Assembly (NCBI GenBank): GCA_020850715.1
Contig: JADZED010000081.1
Coordinates: 1-64,000 of the forward strand
Source: Acidobacteriota bacterium
GTDB lineage: Bacteria > Acidobacteriota > Vicinamibacteria > Vicinamibacterales > CAVVIG01
DNA: 64,000 bases
Direction of reading: 5' to 3'
Shown: one piece after another, positions 1 to 9,066 of the stretch
Layout: each line of letters begins with the position of its first letter
Position numbering within the stretch: the stretch's first letter is position 1
Notes under the pieces: generated by a model
Databases searched by the model: none
What the model saw: the letters and a program-made list of their open reading frames with translations, nothing else
What the model was told of the DNA's origin: nothing
Position numbers and translations under genes: made by a program

Positions 1-27
1 AAATAGGGCCGGCATTCGGCCGGCGAT

Positions 28-103
28 GCATCCCGCCTGGCGGCGTTGCTCCTCCCTCAAATATTCCCGATATTCTCGGTCGTCGCGCCTGGCCAGCCGG
101 GCG
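28..103. repeat. Dispersed 76-bp repeat, copy 1
   Basis: This noncoding stretch downstream of rlmB aligns without gaps to 62365-62440, with about 62 of 76 positions identical by hand count. Its centre carries the short inverted repeat AATAT-TCCCG-ATATT (positions 59-73), and the flanks CTGGC and GCCAG can also pair. The other copy has GATAT and ATATC at the matching arms, so one base pair has changed on both sides. It looks like a REP- or MITE-type palindromic repeat; no transposase is nearby. Confidence 0.75.
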
Positions 104-146
104 CCTCGCCGCCCTCGGTGCTGCGCCAGCACTTATGAGATGGGTT

Positions 147-881
147 CTAGTCGGCCTGCGGCGCCCGGCTGAGCCGCGCTCGCTGGCGGACCGCTTCGAA
201 CAGGGCGATCCCGGCCGCCACCGACACGTTCAGGCTGTGAACATGGCCGCGCATCGGGATCGAGACGACCCAGTCGCAGCGTTCCCGGACCAGCCGCCTT
301 AGCCCGGTCCCCTCGGCCCCGACCACCAACGCGGTCGGCAGCGTGTAGTCGACCTCGTCGTAGGCATGCGGAGCGTCGCCGGCGAGCCCGACGGTCCAGA
401 CTCCCGCCTGCTTGAGCTCCTCGACCGCCCGCGCGATATTGACCACCTCGACAATCCGGACGTGGGCCACCGCGCCCGCCGACGCCTTCGCCGCCGCGCC
501 GCCCAGCGGCGCCGCGCGGCGCGACTGGCGCACCACGCCGGCCGCCCCGGCCGCGTCGGCCGTCCGAAGAATCGCGCCGACATTGTGCGGATCCTCGATG
601 CCGTCCAGGACGACGATGAGCGGCGCGCCCGCCGATCCGGCGAGCTCCTCGATCGACGCGCCCGCCACCTCCCGCAGCTCGGCAACCACCCCCTGGTGCG
701 CGCCGCCGCGTGCGGCGCGATCGAGCTCCTCGGCCGGCACGCGACGGATCGCCAGCCCCGCCCGCGCGGCCGCGGCGACGATCTCCTCGATCCGCCCGCC
801 GGACCTGCCGGCGACGCGCACGGCGGTCACACGCCCGGCGCGCAGGGCTTCGAGCACGGGGTTGACGCCGTAGATCAACAC
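147..881 (-). CDS. rlmB: 23S rRNA (guanosine-2'-O-)-methyltransferase RlmB-like (TrmH/SpoU family)
   Basis: Predicted SPOUT methyltransferase that transfers a methyl group from S-adenosylmethionine to a ribose of 23S rRNA. The N-terminal part (about residues 1-75) is the L30e-like RNA-binding domain. The three SPOUT motifs follow: NVGAILRTADAAG, VGAEGTGL and the C-terminal knot segment IPMRGHVHSLNVSVAAG. I chose the GTG at 881 because the conserved family start (LIYGVNPVLEAL) begins right there, giving 244 residues, the usual length; a longer in-frame extension upstream is arginine-rich and not conserved in character. It is the last gene of the minus-strand block, 124 bp after gltX. The exact target guanosine (2251 in E. 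coli) is inferred from the family; other TrmH-family rRNA or tRNA methylases are possible. Confidence 0.88.
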   Translation of the reverse strand: MLIYGVNPVLEALRAGRVTAVRVAGRSGGRIEEIVAAAARAGLAIRRVPAEELDRAARGGAHQGVVAELREVAGASIEELAGSAGAPLIVVLDGIEDPHNVGAILRTADAAGAAGVVRQSRRAAPLGGAAAKASAGAVAHVRIVEVVNIARAVEELKQAGVWTVGLAGDAPHAYDEVDYTLPTALVVGAEGTGLRRLVRERCDWVVSIPMRGHVHSLNVSVAAGIALFEAVRQRARLSRAPQAD

Positions 882-1005
882 GGACGACTGCCGGAGTGCC
901 GCGGCGCCACGGTGCCACCGCGCCGCCGTGCCAGAGTGTCGCGAGGCGAGAACCCGAGGCGCCACGGCACCCCGGCGTTCCGGCCCTGCAGCCTCCGCGC
1001 GCGGC

Positions 1006-2502
1006 TCATGATCGCAAGACCTCCACGAAAGCCGCGGCGCGTTCGCGGCAGCCGAGGACCGGCGGCACGCCGGCGTTGTTCGGGAGCTCTGCACCGAGAT
1101 CGATCGCCGGAAGCGCAAGATCGAGCTCGGGTCCCTCGGCGCGTCCGGTCAGCGCCACGCGGATTGGGTGGAACAGCGCCCTGCCCTTCTGTCCAGTTCG
1201 CATCTTGAGCGCTCCGGCGACGGCACGGAAGCGCTCGCGATCCAGGCGGGGCGCAGACTCGAGCGCCTCCGCCAGCGCGGCCACGACGCCGCGCGCCGAG
1301 GCGCCCTGCATCTCGTCGCGCACGCCAGGGCCGGCGAGCGCCGCCTCCGGCGAGTAGTCGAACAGAAACGCCAGCCGCCGGGGCACCTGATCGAGCCGAT
1401 CGACCGACGCCGCCGCCATCGGCATCGCCGCGGCGAGAAACTCCACGCCGCGCCCGGCCGGCGCCATGACGATGCCGGCCTGGTTGAAGAAGGGGACGGC
1501 GAGCTCGGCCAGCCGGCGCGCATCGGCCATCTTCAGGTAGTGCCGGTTGACCCACGCGAGCTTCTCCTCGTCGAACACTCCCGCGCTCAGGCCCACCTGC
1601 TCCAGCGAAAAACGCCGCGCGAGATCGTCGATCGCCAGCAGTTCGTCGCCGCCGCCCGGCGACCACCCGATGAGCGCCAGGTAATTGACGAGCGCCTCCG
1701 GCAGATAGCCTCTTGCGCGGAACTCCGCCACCGCCGTCGCCCCGTGGCGCTTGGAGAGCGGGCTGTGATCGGGGCCCATCACGAGCGACAGATGCGCGAA
1801 AACGGGCGGGTTGAACCCGAGCGCCTCGTAGAGGAGCAGTTGGCGGGGCGTGTTCGAGATGTGGTCCTCGCCCCGAATCACGTGCGTCACCTCCATCAGC
1901 GCATCGTCGACGACAACGGCGAAGTTGTAGGCGGGGGTGCCGTCGGCGCGGACGATGACGGGATCGCCGATGACGTCGGTCTGGAATCGCACCGTTCCGC
2001 GCACGGCGTCGTCGAAGATGATCTCCCGCCCCTCCGGCACGCGGAAGCGGATCGCCGGACGCTCGCCCGCGGCGATGCGCGCCTCGGCCCGATCGCGCGG
2101 AATGGTGCGGCAGGCGCCGGAGTACCGGGCCGGGCGCCCGGCCGCCAGCGCCGCCTGGCGCTCGGCGTCGAGCTGCGCGATCGAGCAGAAGCAGTGATAG
2201 CCCTGGCCGGAGGCGAGCAGCTCCCGGGCGTACGACTCGTAGAGGTGCAAGCGCTCGGACTGGCGGTACGGGCCTCGTTTCCCGCCGATGTCGGGCCCCT
2301 CGTCCCAGTCGAGGCCCAGCCAGCGCAGGTCGCGCAGAATTCCGGCTTCCGACTCGCGTGTCGACCGCTCGACGTCGGTGTCCTCGATGCGCAGGATGAA
2401 GCGGCCGCCATGCCGCCGCGCGAGCAGCCAGTTGAACAGCGCGGTGCGCGCGTTGCCGACATGAAGCTGTCCGGTGGGGCTGGGCGCGAAACGGACACGC
2501 AT
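1006..2502 (-). CDS. gltX: Glutamyl-tRNA synthetase
   Basis: Class I aminoacyl-tRNA synthetase that charges tRNA-Glu, 498 residues. The start at 2502 opens directly on the conserved RFAPSPTGQLHVGNART block, with the HIGH-type signature HVGN at residues 14-17; the KMSKS-type loop appears as SKRHG at residues 250-254. The C-terminal third is the anticodon-binding helical domain. The start codon lies 5 bp after the ispDF stop, so the two are probably co-transcribed. Whether the enzyme is discriminating or also charges tRNA-Gln cannot be told from sequence alone; a tRNA-Gln gene is present at 12263-12337, but no glnS or gatCAB is seen in the window. Confidence 0.96.
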   Translation of the reverse strand: MRVRFAPSPTGQLHVGNARTALFNWLLARRHGGRFILRIEDTDVERSTRESEAGILRDLRWLGLDWDEGPDIGGKRGPYRQSERLHLYESYARELLASGQGYHCFCSIAQLDAERQAALAAGRPARYSGACRTIPRDRAEARIAAGERPAIRFRVPEGREIIFDDAVRGTVRFQTDVIGDPVIVRADGTPAYNFAVVVDDALMEVTHVIRGEDHISNTPRQLLLYEALGFNPPVFAHLSLVMGPDHSPLSKRHGATAVAEFRARGYLPEALVNYLALIGWSPGGGDELLAIDDLARRFSLEQVGLSAGVFDEEKLAWVNRHYLKMADARRLAELAVPFFNQAGIVMAPAGRGVEFLAAAMPMAAASVDRLDQVPRRLAFLFDYSPEAALAGPGVRDEMQGASARGVVAALAEALESAPRLDRERFRAVAGALKMRTGQKGRALFHPIRVALTGRAEGPELDLALPAIDLGAELPNNAGVPPVLGCRERAAAFVEVLRS

Positions 2503-2507
2503 GGACT

Positions 2508-3701
2508 TCAGGCGTCCTGATTCCCGACGTCCTGCAGCAGTACCGACGCGTGGGCCGCGATCGCCTCGCCGCGGCCGGCGGCATCGACACCCTCGTTGGT
2601 CTTCCCCTTCACGCTGACGCGCGATCGGTCGACGCCGACGGCGGCGGCGATCGCCGACCGCATGGCGTCCACGTGATCGCGGATCCTGGGCGCCTGCAGG
2701 ATCACCGTCGCATCGAGGTTCACGACGGCCAGCCCGCGCTCCCGCGCGAGCGCGGCGGCGCGCCCCAGCAGATCGAGTCCCGGCGCGTCCTTCCAGCGGG
2801 GATCGGTGTCGGGAAAATGCCGGCCGATGTCGCCGAGCGCCGCGGCGCCGAGGATCGCGTCCGCGATCGCATGGCACACCACGTCGGCGTCGGAGTGGCC
2901 CAGCGCGCCCCGCGCCGCCGGAACCTCGATGCCGCCGAGCATCAGCCGCCGGCCGTCCACGAGCCGGTGCAGGTCGTATCCGGTGCCCGTGCGCAGGGGG
3001 CCCGGGGGACGCCCGCCGGCGCGGGCGATGGCTTCCGCGATCGGCAGATCGTCCGGCGTGGTGATCTTCATGTTCGTCCGCTCGCCGTCCACGATCGCGA
3101 CCCGGTGGCCGGCGCGTTCGGCGAGCGAGGCTTCGTCGGTCGCCTCGGCGGTTTCGCCGGCCGCAAGCGCATCGACCAGCACCGCGCGGCGGAACGCCTG
3201 CGGCGTCTGGGCGAGGAAGATCGACTCGCGCGGGATGGTCTCGGCGACCTGCATGCCCGCTCCGCGGGGATCGGGCGAGCCCCGCTTGACGGTGTCGCGC
3301 GCCGGCACGGCCGCCACCGCGGCGCCCGACACGGCGGCGGCGGCGATCGTCCTCGAGATCAGCGCCGCGCTCGCGAACGGCCGCGCCGCATCGTGAATCA
3401 CGATCACCTCGGCGCGCCCGCTGGCGGTCCGGAACGCGTTGGCCACCGAATCCTGCCGCCTGGCTCCGCCGGCGACGATGCGGATGGGCGTGGCGACCGG
3501 CGCGCGCAGGCAGTCCGGCGGGTCGGCGACCAGCTCCGAGGGCAGCGCCACCACGAGCTCGCCGATCTCCGGGTGCGCGGCGTACGCCGCCACGCTGAGC
3601 TCGAGCAGGGAGCGCCCGCCGATGGTCAGCAGCAGCTTCGGCACGCGGCCGCCGAACCGCCGGCCGCGGCCGGCGGCGACGATGATCGCAGTGACGTACA
3701 T
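2508..3701 (-). CDS. ispDF: Bifunctional IspD-IspF, MEP isoprenoid pathway
   Basis: A fusion of two non-consecutive enzymes of the non-mevalonate isoprenoid pathway. The N-terminal half (about residues 1-230) is 2-C-methyl-D-erythritol 4-phosphate cytidylyltransferase, with the nucleotide loop AAGRGRRFGG and following PK. The C-terminal half (about 235-397) is 2-C-methyl-D-erythritol 2,4-cyclodiphosphate synthase, with metal-site motifs GYDLHRL and GHSDADVVCHA and the GDIGRHFPDTDP segment. The start at 3701 fits the family; an ATG at 3743 in the same frame would place a consensus -10 hexamer (3734-3729) inside the coding sequence. ispE, the enzyme acting between these two steps, lies at 12483-13346 in the same block. 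Confidence 0.94.
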   Translation of the reverse strand: MYVTAIIVAAGRGRRFGGRVPKLLLTIGGRSLLELSVAAYAAHPEIGELVVALPSELVADPPDCLRAPVATPIRIVAGGARRQDSVANAFRTASGRAEVIVIHDAARPFASAALISRTIAAAAVSGAAVAAVPARDTVKRGSPDPRGAGMQVAETIPRESIFLAQTPQAFRRAVLVDALAAGETAEATDEASLAERAGHRVAIVDGERTNMKITTPDDLPIAEAIARAGGRPPGPLRTGTGYDLHRLVDGRRLMLGGIEVPAARGALGHSDADVVCHAIADAILGAAALGDIGRHFPDTDPRWKDAPGLDLLGRAAALARERGLAVVNLDATVILQAPRIRDHVDAMRSAIAAAVGVDRSRVSVKGKTNEGVDAAGRGEAIAAHASVLLQDVGNQDA

Positions 3702-3728
3702 CGGGGGGATCGTTGGAGCCAGACGTTG

Positions 3729-3734
3729 ATTATA
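3729..3734 (-). promoter_or_regulatory. Candidate -10 box (TATAAT) before ispDF
   Basis: Perfect TATAAT on the minus strand, overlapping the plsC stop codon and ending 27 bp before the ispDF start at 3701. No good -35 hexamer is visible. It suggests an internal promoter giving ispDF-gltX-rlmB transcription independent of radA-plsC. Confidence 0.4.
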
Positions 3735-4491
3735 GGGCGGCATCCGCCGGGATTGGCTGTTCGCGGTTCACGGCGGCCGAGACGACGGCGTGCGCGCGCG
3801 CGGCGAGCGCCCGCGCGTCCTGCACGGTGGGCACCTGAACCTCGGGCGGGCGAATCGGCGCGTGGACGATCAGCTTCACGCTCGCCGGCTCGGTTCGCAG
3901 CCTCCCCTTGGGCATGACCGCGCGCGTGCCGACGACGGCCACCGGCACGATGGGCAGCCCGGCCTCGATGGCGAGCAGGAAGCTCCCGGCCTTGAACCGC
4001 GCGACGCGGCCGTCCGAGCTCCGCGTCCCCTCGGCGAAGATGATCAGCGAAAGCCCCTCGGACACCAGCGCCCGCCATCGTCCGAGGATCCCGGCGCGAT
4101 CGGGGTGCTCGCGGTCGACGAACAGATGATGGCCGCGGCGCAGGTGCCATCCGAGCACCGGGAACCTGGCGAGCGACGCCTTGGCGATGATCCGCAGCTG
4201 GAACGGCAGGCACGCGAAGATCACCGGCGTGTCGTAGATGCTCTGGTGGTTCGACACGAACACGTAGGTCGTGCCGGGCGTGACGTGCTCGAGCCCCTCG
4301 ACGGCGACGCGCACGCCGGTGGTCGCGAGAATCAGCCGCGACCAGAGGCGGGCGCAGCGGTGCGCGAAGTGGCCGTGCCGCGAGAACAGGCTCGAGATCA
4401 GCGAGGCGCCTCCGCACACGATCGTGTAGACCGTGATCGCCGGAATGAGGTAGAAGACCGTCCGCCACCAGTGGAACGGCGGGATCTTCAC
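3730..4491 (-). CDS. plsC: 1-acyl-sn-glycerol-3-phosphate acyltransferase (PlsC family)
   Basis: Membrane-bound acyltransferase, 253 residues, that adds the second acyl chain to lysophosphatidic acid to make phosphatidic acid. The N-terminal hydrophobic segment (FYLIPAITVYTIVCGGASL) is a membrane anchor. The catalytic H-x4-D motif is NHQSIYDTP, and the glycerol-phosphate-binding motif appears as FAEGTRSSDG, followed by the proline motif LPIVPVAVVG. The chosen GTG at 4491 overlaps the radA stop as GTGA, a typical translational coupling arrangement; upstream in-frame sequence is arginine-rich and belongs to the radA shadow. Substrate specificity among PlsC paralogues is not readable from sequence. 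Confidence 0.9.
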   Translation of the reverse strand: MKIPPFHWWRTVFYLIPAITVYTIVCGGASLISSLFSRHGHFAHRCARLWSRLILATTGVRVAVEGLEHVTPGTTYVFVSNHQSIYDTPVIFACLPFQLRIIAKASLARFPVLGWHLRRGHHLFVDREHPDRAGILGRWRALVSEGLSLIIFAEGTRSSDGRVARFKAGSFLLAIEAGLPIVPVAVVGTRAVMPKGRLRTEPASVKLIVHAPIRPPEVQVPTVQDARALAARAHAVVSAAVNREQPIPADAAL

Positions 4492-5879
4492 GCGAGGACT
4501 TCTTCGAGAGCCTCGGCGAGCGTCCGCACGCCGACCAGCTCGCACTGGCCGGCGAGCGCGCGCCGCTCGGCCGGGTCGATGTTGGCGTCGGGCAGCACGC
4601 ACCGGGTGAACCCCATCTGCGACGCCTCGCGGATGCGCGGTCCCGCCTGGGCGATGCCGCGCACTTCACCGGCGAGGCCGACCTCTCCGCACATCGCAGT
4701 CGCCTGCGCGATCGGGCGGCCGCGCACGCTCGAGGCGATCGCCGCCAGGACGCCCAGATCCGACGCCGGCTCGTCGATCGTCAGCCCGCCGGCGACGTTG
4801 ACGAACACGTCGTCACCAGCCAGGTTGAGGCCCGCCCGCTTCTCGAGCACGGCGAGCAGCAGAGCGAGCCGCTGCGGATCGATCCCGTTGGCCATCCGGC
4901 GCGCGTTGCCGTACGTGCTCGTGCTGACGAGCGCCTGCACCTCCACGAGGATCGGCCGCGAGCCCTCCATCGCGCAGAGCACCGCCGACCCCGGGGCGTT
5001 CTCCGGCCGCTCCGCGAGGAACAGCTTCGACGGGTTGGGCACGGGCATCAGGCCGGTCGAGGTCATCTCGAACACGCCGAGCTCGCTCACGGCGCCGAAG
5101 CGGTTCTTGACCGCACGCACCACGCGGTGCGCGTGGTGGCGTTCGCCTTCGAAGTACAGCACGGCGTCGACGACATGCTCGAGCGCTTTGGGCCCCGCCA
5201 GGCTGCCGTCCTTGGTCACGTGGCCGACAAGAAACACCGGCACGTTCCGGCCCTTGGCGGCAAACAGGAGCTGGGTCGCCGCTTCCCGGACCTGCCCGAT
5301 GCTGCCGGGCGCCGATTGCAGCTTGAGCGAGAAGACCGTCTGCACCGAGTCGACGATCACCAGCGCCGGTCGGGTGCGCGCGATCTCCTCCAGAATCCGC
5401 TCCAGGCAGGTCTCGGCCAGGAGATACAGCGGCGCCGATCCGACCGCCAGCCGCTCACCGCGCGACTTGATCTGGTGCTCCGATTCCTCGCCGGAGCTGT
5501 AGAGCACCGGGCCGATCGTCCGGGCCATGTTCGCCGCCGCCTGCAGCAGCAGCGTCGACTTGCCGATGCCCGGCTCGCCGCCGAGCAGCACGAGCGATCC
5601 CGGGACGACGCCGCCGCCGAGCACGCGATCGAGCTCGCCGATGCCTGTCGGGAGCCGCGCATGGTGCTCCAGCGCGATCTCGTCGTACAGGCGCGCGGCG
5701 CTGGTGGCGGCGGCGAGCGCGTAGCGGTGGCCGGCCGTCGAGACCGGCGCGGATGTTTCGCGCGGACGATCCTCGACCAGCGTGTTCCAGGCGCCGCACT
5801 CCTCGCACCGCCCGACCCACTTGGGCGCCTGGGCGCCGCACTCCTGGCAGACGAAGATCGTGTTGGCTCGCTTCGCCAT
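4488..5879 (-). CDS. radA: DNA repair protein RadA
   Basis: RecA-like ATPase of 463 residues that promotes branch migration during recombinational repair. The N-terminal zinc finger has Cys11, Cys14, Cys25 and Cys28. The Walker A motif GEPGIGKST spans residues 101-109, the RadA-specific KNRFG motif residues 258-262, and the C-terminal part is a Lon-protease-like domain ending in LAEALEEVLA. The start at 5879 opens with MAKRANTIFVCQECG, as usual for the family. It overlaps plsC by 4 bp (GTGA) and follows alr after 88 bp. Confidence 0.96.
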   Translation of the reverse strand: MAKRANTIFVCQECGAQAPKWVGRCEECGAWNTLVEDRPRETSAPVSTAGHRYALAAATSAARLYDEIALEHHARLPTGIGELDRVLGGGVVPGSLVLLGGEPGIGKSTLLLQAAANMARTIGPVLYSSGEESEHQIKSRGERLAVGSAPLYLLAETCLERILEEIARTRPALVIVDSVQTVFSLKLQSAPGSIGQVREAATQLLFAAKGRNVPVFLVGHVTKDGSLAGPKALEHVVDAVLYFEGERHHAHRVVRAVKNRFGAVSELGVFEMTSTGLMPVPNPSKLFLAERPENAPGSAVLCAMEGSRPILVEVQALVSTSTYGNARRMANGIDPQRLALLLAVLEKRAGLNLAGDDVFVNVAGGLTIDEPASDLGVLAAIASSVRGRPIAQATAMCGEVGLAGEVRGIAQAGPRIREASQMGFTRCVLPDANIDPAERRALAGQCELVGVRTLAEALEEVLA

Positions 5880-5967
5880 GATTCATCGGGCGGGAGGGCG
5901 GGGGCTGGCCGGGCAGGGCGACCGTCATCCATCCTGCCTGTCCAGCGCATCCCGTCGGTCCCGCCTG

Positions 5968-7173
5968 TCAGTACACTCGCTCGATCCGCGTGCCGATCCG
6001 GCACAGGATCTCGTACGGGATCGTACCGATCTGCGCGGCGATCTCGCGCACGTCGATCCGATCCGACCCCTGCGCGCCGATGATGACGACCTCGTCGCCG
6101 GGCGAGACGTCGAGCCCGGTCACGTCGGCCGCCAGCATGTCCATGCAGACCGATCCGACGATGGGCGCCCGCCGCCCGCGGATGAGCACGGCGCCGCGTC
6201 CGCCCAGGCGGAGATCGAGGCCGTCGGCGTATCCGGCCGGCACGATGGCGATCGTGGCGGGCGACGCGGCCACGAACGCCGCGCCGTATCCGGCGCTCTC
6301 GCCCTCGCGCACGCCCTTGACGGCCACGATCCGGCTGTGGACGCCGATGGCGGGGGCGATCTCGATCGTCGACGCCATCGGCGGCGGCACGATGCCGTAC
6401 ATCAGGAGGCCGGGGCGGACTCGATCGTACCAGACGCGCGAGTCGCGCAGCAGCGCCGCGCTGTTGCAGGCGTGGACGTAGGGCCTGCGGCCCGGGCGCA
6501 GCGATTCTGCCGGCGCGGCGAGCGGCGGCGCACCCGGTCCGCGCATCGCATCGATCTCGGCGAGCGCCCGGGCGAAGCGGAGCCGCTGGCGTTCGAAGAG
6601 TCCACTCTCCGGGTCGTCGGCCGTCGCGAAGTGCGTGTAGACGGCGGCCAGCTCGAGATTCGGGCTGGCCAGCAGTCCGGGCAGCGTGCGCCGGAGATTG
6701 TCGAACCGGAAGCCGAGGCGGTTCATCCCGGTGTCGATCTTGAGGTGATACGGCAGGCGCTGCCGGTATTTCGCCGCCGCCGCCTGCACCGCCCGCGCGG
6801 CGCCCGGCGTGGAGATCGTCGGCGTGAGCCGGCCGTCGAACACCCCGTCGAGATCGCTGACGCTCAGCGCGCCGAAGACCAGGATCTCCGCCCGCACGCC
6901 GGCGGCGCGCAGCGTGGCCCCCTCCTCGATGTCGGCGCACGCGAGCAGGTCGGCGCCGGCGGCCTCGAGCGCGCGCGCGACCTGCGCGGCGCCGTGGCCG
7001 TAGGCATTCGCCTTCACGACGGCGATGAGCCCGGGCGCGAGGGCGCGATCGGCGCGCCCTCGCGCGTCGTCGAAGGGCCGCGCGGCGGCCTCGGCGGCCA
7101 GGTGCGCCGCGATGTTCCGGTAATTGCGCTGGATCGCGGTCAGATCGACGCGCGCGACGGTCGGGCGGACCAT
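5968..7173 (-). CDS. alr: Alanine racemase
   Basis: Pyridoxal-phosphate fold-type III enzyme of 401 residues that interconverts L- and D-alanine for peptidoglycan. The PLP lysine is K54 in the signature AVVKANAYGHG; the second catalytic residue, a tyrosine, sits in GESAGYGAAF in the C-terminal beta domain, and the conserved SVCMDMLAADVT segment follows. The ATG at 7173 directly abuts the dnaB stop codon with no intervening base (TGAATG), so translation is probably coupled to dnaB. An insertion around residues 28-45 lengthens the N-terminal barrel slightly relative to the common 360-380 residue enzymes. Confidence 0.95.
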   Translation of the reverse strand: MVRPTVARVDLTAIQRNYRNIAAHLAAEAAARPFDDARGRADRALAPGLIAVVKANAYGHGAAQVARALEAAGADLLACADIEEGATLRAAGVRAEILVFGALSVSDLDGVFDGRLTPTISTPGAARAVQAAAAKYRQRLPYHLKIDTGMNRLGFRFDNLRRTLPGLLASPNLELAAVYTHFATADDPESGLFERQRLRFARALAEIDAMRGPGAPPLAAPAESLRPGRRPYVHACNSAALLRDSRVWYDRVRPGLLMYGIVPPPMASTIEIAPAIGVHSRIVAVKGVREGESAGYGAAFVAASPATIAIVPAGYADGLDLRLGGRGAVLIRGRRAPIVGSVCMDMLAADVTGLDVSPGDEVVIIGAQGSDRIDVREIAAQIGTIPYEILCRIGTRIERVY

Positions 7174-8517
7174 TCACCCGGCCAGGTTCTCGAACCGTGT
7201 GAACTCGCGGATGAACGCCAGCTTGACGACGCCGGTCGGGCCGTTGCGCTGTTTGGCGAGGATCAGCTCGGCGACGCCCTGGGAATCGGGCGGCGGCTGT
7301 CCCTTGTCGAGGTACATCTCCTCGCGGTAGATGAACGCGACGACGTCGGCGTCCTGCTCGAGGGCGCCCGACTCGCGGAGATCCGAGAGCTGCGGCCGGT
7401 GGTCGGCGCGCGATTCGGGCGCCCGGCTCAACTGCGACAGCAGCACGATCGGCACGCGCAGCTCCTTGGCGAGCGCCTTGAGCGAGCGCGAGATCGAGGC
7501 GAGCTCGAGGGTCCGGTTCTCGAAGCGCCCGCGCGCCTGCATCAGCTGCACGTAGTCGACGACGACCATGTGGAGGCCGTGCTCGGCGGCGAGGCGGCGG
7601 CACTTGGCGCGCATCTCGAGCATGCCGATCGAGGGTGTGTCGTCGATGAAGATCTTCGCGTCGCTCAGGGCGCCGATGGCCTGCGAGAGCCGGCCCCAGT
7701 CGCGCTCGCCGAGGAAGCCGCCACGCAGGCGGTGGGCATCGATCCGCGCCTCGCCGGTCAGCAGGCGCAGGAACAGCTGCTCTTTCGACATCTCGAGGCT
7801 GAAGATGCCGACCGTCATGTCGGTCCGGGTGCCGACGTGCATCGCCATATTGAGCGCGAGGCTCGTCTTGCCCATCGACGGGCGCGCCGCGATGATGACC
7901 AGATCGGCGGGCTGCAGACCCGACGTCATCTCGTCGAGCTCGGTGAAGCCGGTCGGCACGCCGGTGATCAGCTCCTTGCGCGCGTGGAGCTTCTCGATCG
8001 TCTCGAGGCTGCCGTGCGCCAGGTCGCGCAGCGAGACGAAGCCATCGCGGACCTTGTCGTCGGCGATCGCGAAGATCGCGTGCTCGGCCCGGTCGAGCAC
8101 CACATCGGCGTCCTCCTCCGCGCCGTACGCCGACGCGAGGATCTTGTTGGCCGAGAAGATGAGCCGGCGGAGCGTCGCCTTCTCCTTGATGATCTTCGCG
8201 TAGTGTTCGATGTTGGCCGAACGCGGCACGCCGTCGACCAGCGCGGTGATGTAGGCCGGCCCGCCCACCTCGTCGACCTCGCCCCCACGCCCGAGCTCCT
8301 CCTTCAGCGTGACCAGGTCGATCGCGTCGCCGCGCTCGGCGAGCTTCACCATCTTGTCGAAGATCCGGCGGTGCGCGTCGCGGAAGAAGTCGCCGCCGTC
8401 GATGATCTCCGCCGCCAGGTTGAACGCGTCGTTGTGCAGCAGGATCGCGCCGAGCACGGATCGCTCGGCCTCCAGATTGTGCGGGAGCGTGCGTTCGGCG
8501 ACGGCGGCGTCTGGCAT
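7174..8517 (-). CDS. dnaB: Replicative DNA helicase DnaB
   Basis: Hexameric helicase that unwinds the replication fork, 447 residues. The N-terminal DnaG-interacting domain begins LPHNLEAERSVLGAIL; the RecA-like C-terminal domain carries Walker A ARPSMGKT (residues 211-218), the Walker B region MVVVDYVQLMQ and the LRESGALEQDADVV motif. There is no intein; the ATPase motifs are uninterrupted. The gene lies between alr (zero spacing) and the rplI terminator, so it probably has its own promoter in the 91 bp upstream, or depends on read-through from the ribosomal-protein operon. Confidence 0.96.
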   Translation of the reverse strand: MPDAAVAERTLPHNLEAERSVLGAILLHNDAFNLAAEIIDGGDFFRDAHRRIFDKMVKLAERGDAIDLVTLKEELGRGGEVDEVGGPAYITALVDGVPRSANIEHYAKIIKEKATLRRLIFSANKILASAYGAEEDADVVLDRAEHAIFAIADDKVRDGFVSLRDLAHGSLETIEKLHARKELITGVPTGFTELDEMTSGLQPADLVIIAARPSMGKTSLALNMAMHVGTRTDMTVGIFSLEMSKEQLFLRLLTGEARIDAHRLRGGFLGERDWGRLSQAIGALSDAKIFIDDTPSIGMLEMRAKCRRLAAEHGLHMVVVDYVQLMQARGRFENRTLELASISRSLKALAKELRVPIVLLSQLSRAPESRADHRPQLSDLRESGALEQDADVVAFIYREEMYLDKGQPPPDSQGVAELILAKQRNGPTGVVKLAFIREFTRFENLAG

Positions 8518-8549
8518 AGAACGGTGCGGGGGAAGGTGGAGAGTGTACC

Positions 8550-8585
8550 CGAAACGAAAACGGCCGGAGAAGAAATTCTCCGGCC
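8550..8585 (-). terminator. Intrinsic terminator after rplI
   Basis: A perfect 10-bp inverted repeat (GGCCGGAGAA / TTCTCCGGCC) at 8562-8585 closes a GAAA tetraloop on the plus strand (TTTC in the minus-strand transcript). On the minus strand it is followed by a U-rich run (GTTTTCGTTTC). It sits 23 bp after the rplI stop and fits a rho-independent terminator for the rpsF-rpsR-rplI operon. Confidence 0.88.
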
Positions 8586-8608
8586 TCGACCGACGACCGA
8601 CGATTGCC

Positions 8609-9052
8609 CTATTCGGCGACCACCTTCACCTTGATCTGCGCGGTGACCTCGCGGTGGAGCCGCACCGCCACCTCGAACTCACCGAGGCGCTTGATCGGCT
8701 CGGCGAGCTGCAGTCTGCGGCGATCGATATCGAGGCCCCTGGCCGACAGCGCCTCGGTGATGTCGGCGCTGGTCACCGACCCGTAGAGCGCCTCGGTCTC
8801 GCCCACCCTCCGGGCGATCTCGATCTCGACGGCCGCCAGCCGCCCGGCGATCGCCTCGGCGATCTTCCGCTCCTCGGCCTCCTGGGCTTCGAAGCGGACC
8901 CGCTCGCGCTCGATCTGCTTCCGATTGCCATCGGTCGCCGGCAGCGCCAGCTTCCGCGGCAGCAGGTAGTTGCGCGCGTAGCCGTCGGCCACTTTCACGA
9001 TCTCCCCGCGGCTGCCCAGATGATCCACGTGTGCTCTGAGAATCACTTCCAT
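8609..9052 (-). CDS. rplI: 50S ribosomal protein L9
   Basis: Ribosomal protein L9 of 147 residues, the standard length. The N-terminal rRNA-binding domain has the conserved opening MEVILRAHVDHLGSRGEIVKV and DGYARNYLLP; a long connecting helix and the C-terminal globular domain follow. It is third in the rpsF-rpsR-rplI operon, 14 bp after rpsR, and is followed by a strong intrinsic terminator. Confidence 0.97.
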   Translation of the reverse strand: MEVILRAHVDHLGSRGEIVKVADGYARNYLLPRKLALPATDGNRKQIERERVRFEAQEAEERKIAEAIAGRLAAVEIEIARRVGETEALYGSVTSADITEALSARGLDIDRRRLQLAEPIKRLGEFEVAVRLHREVTAQIKVKVVAE

Positions 9053-9066
9053 GCTGGTGCCTCCCC

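Noticed and set aside
882-1005. Terminator between gltX and rlmB
   Set aside because: Several GGCGCCACGG-type partial inverted repeats occur, but none forms a clean stem with a U tract.
7174-8517. Possible intein in dnaB
   Set aside because: All helicase motifs are continuous and the length (447 residues) is normal.
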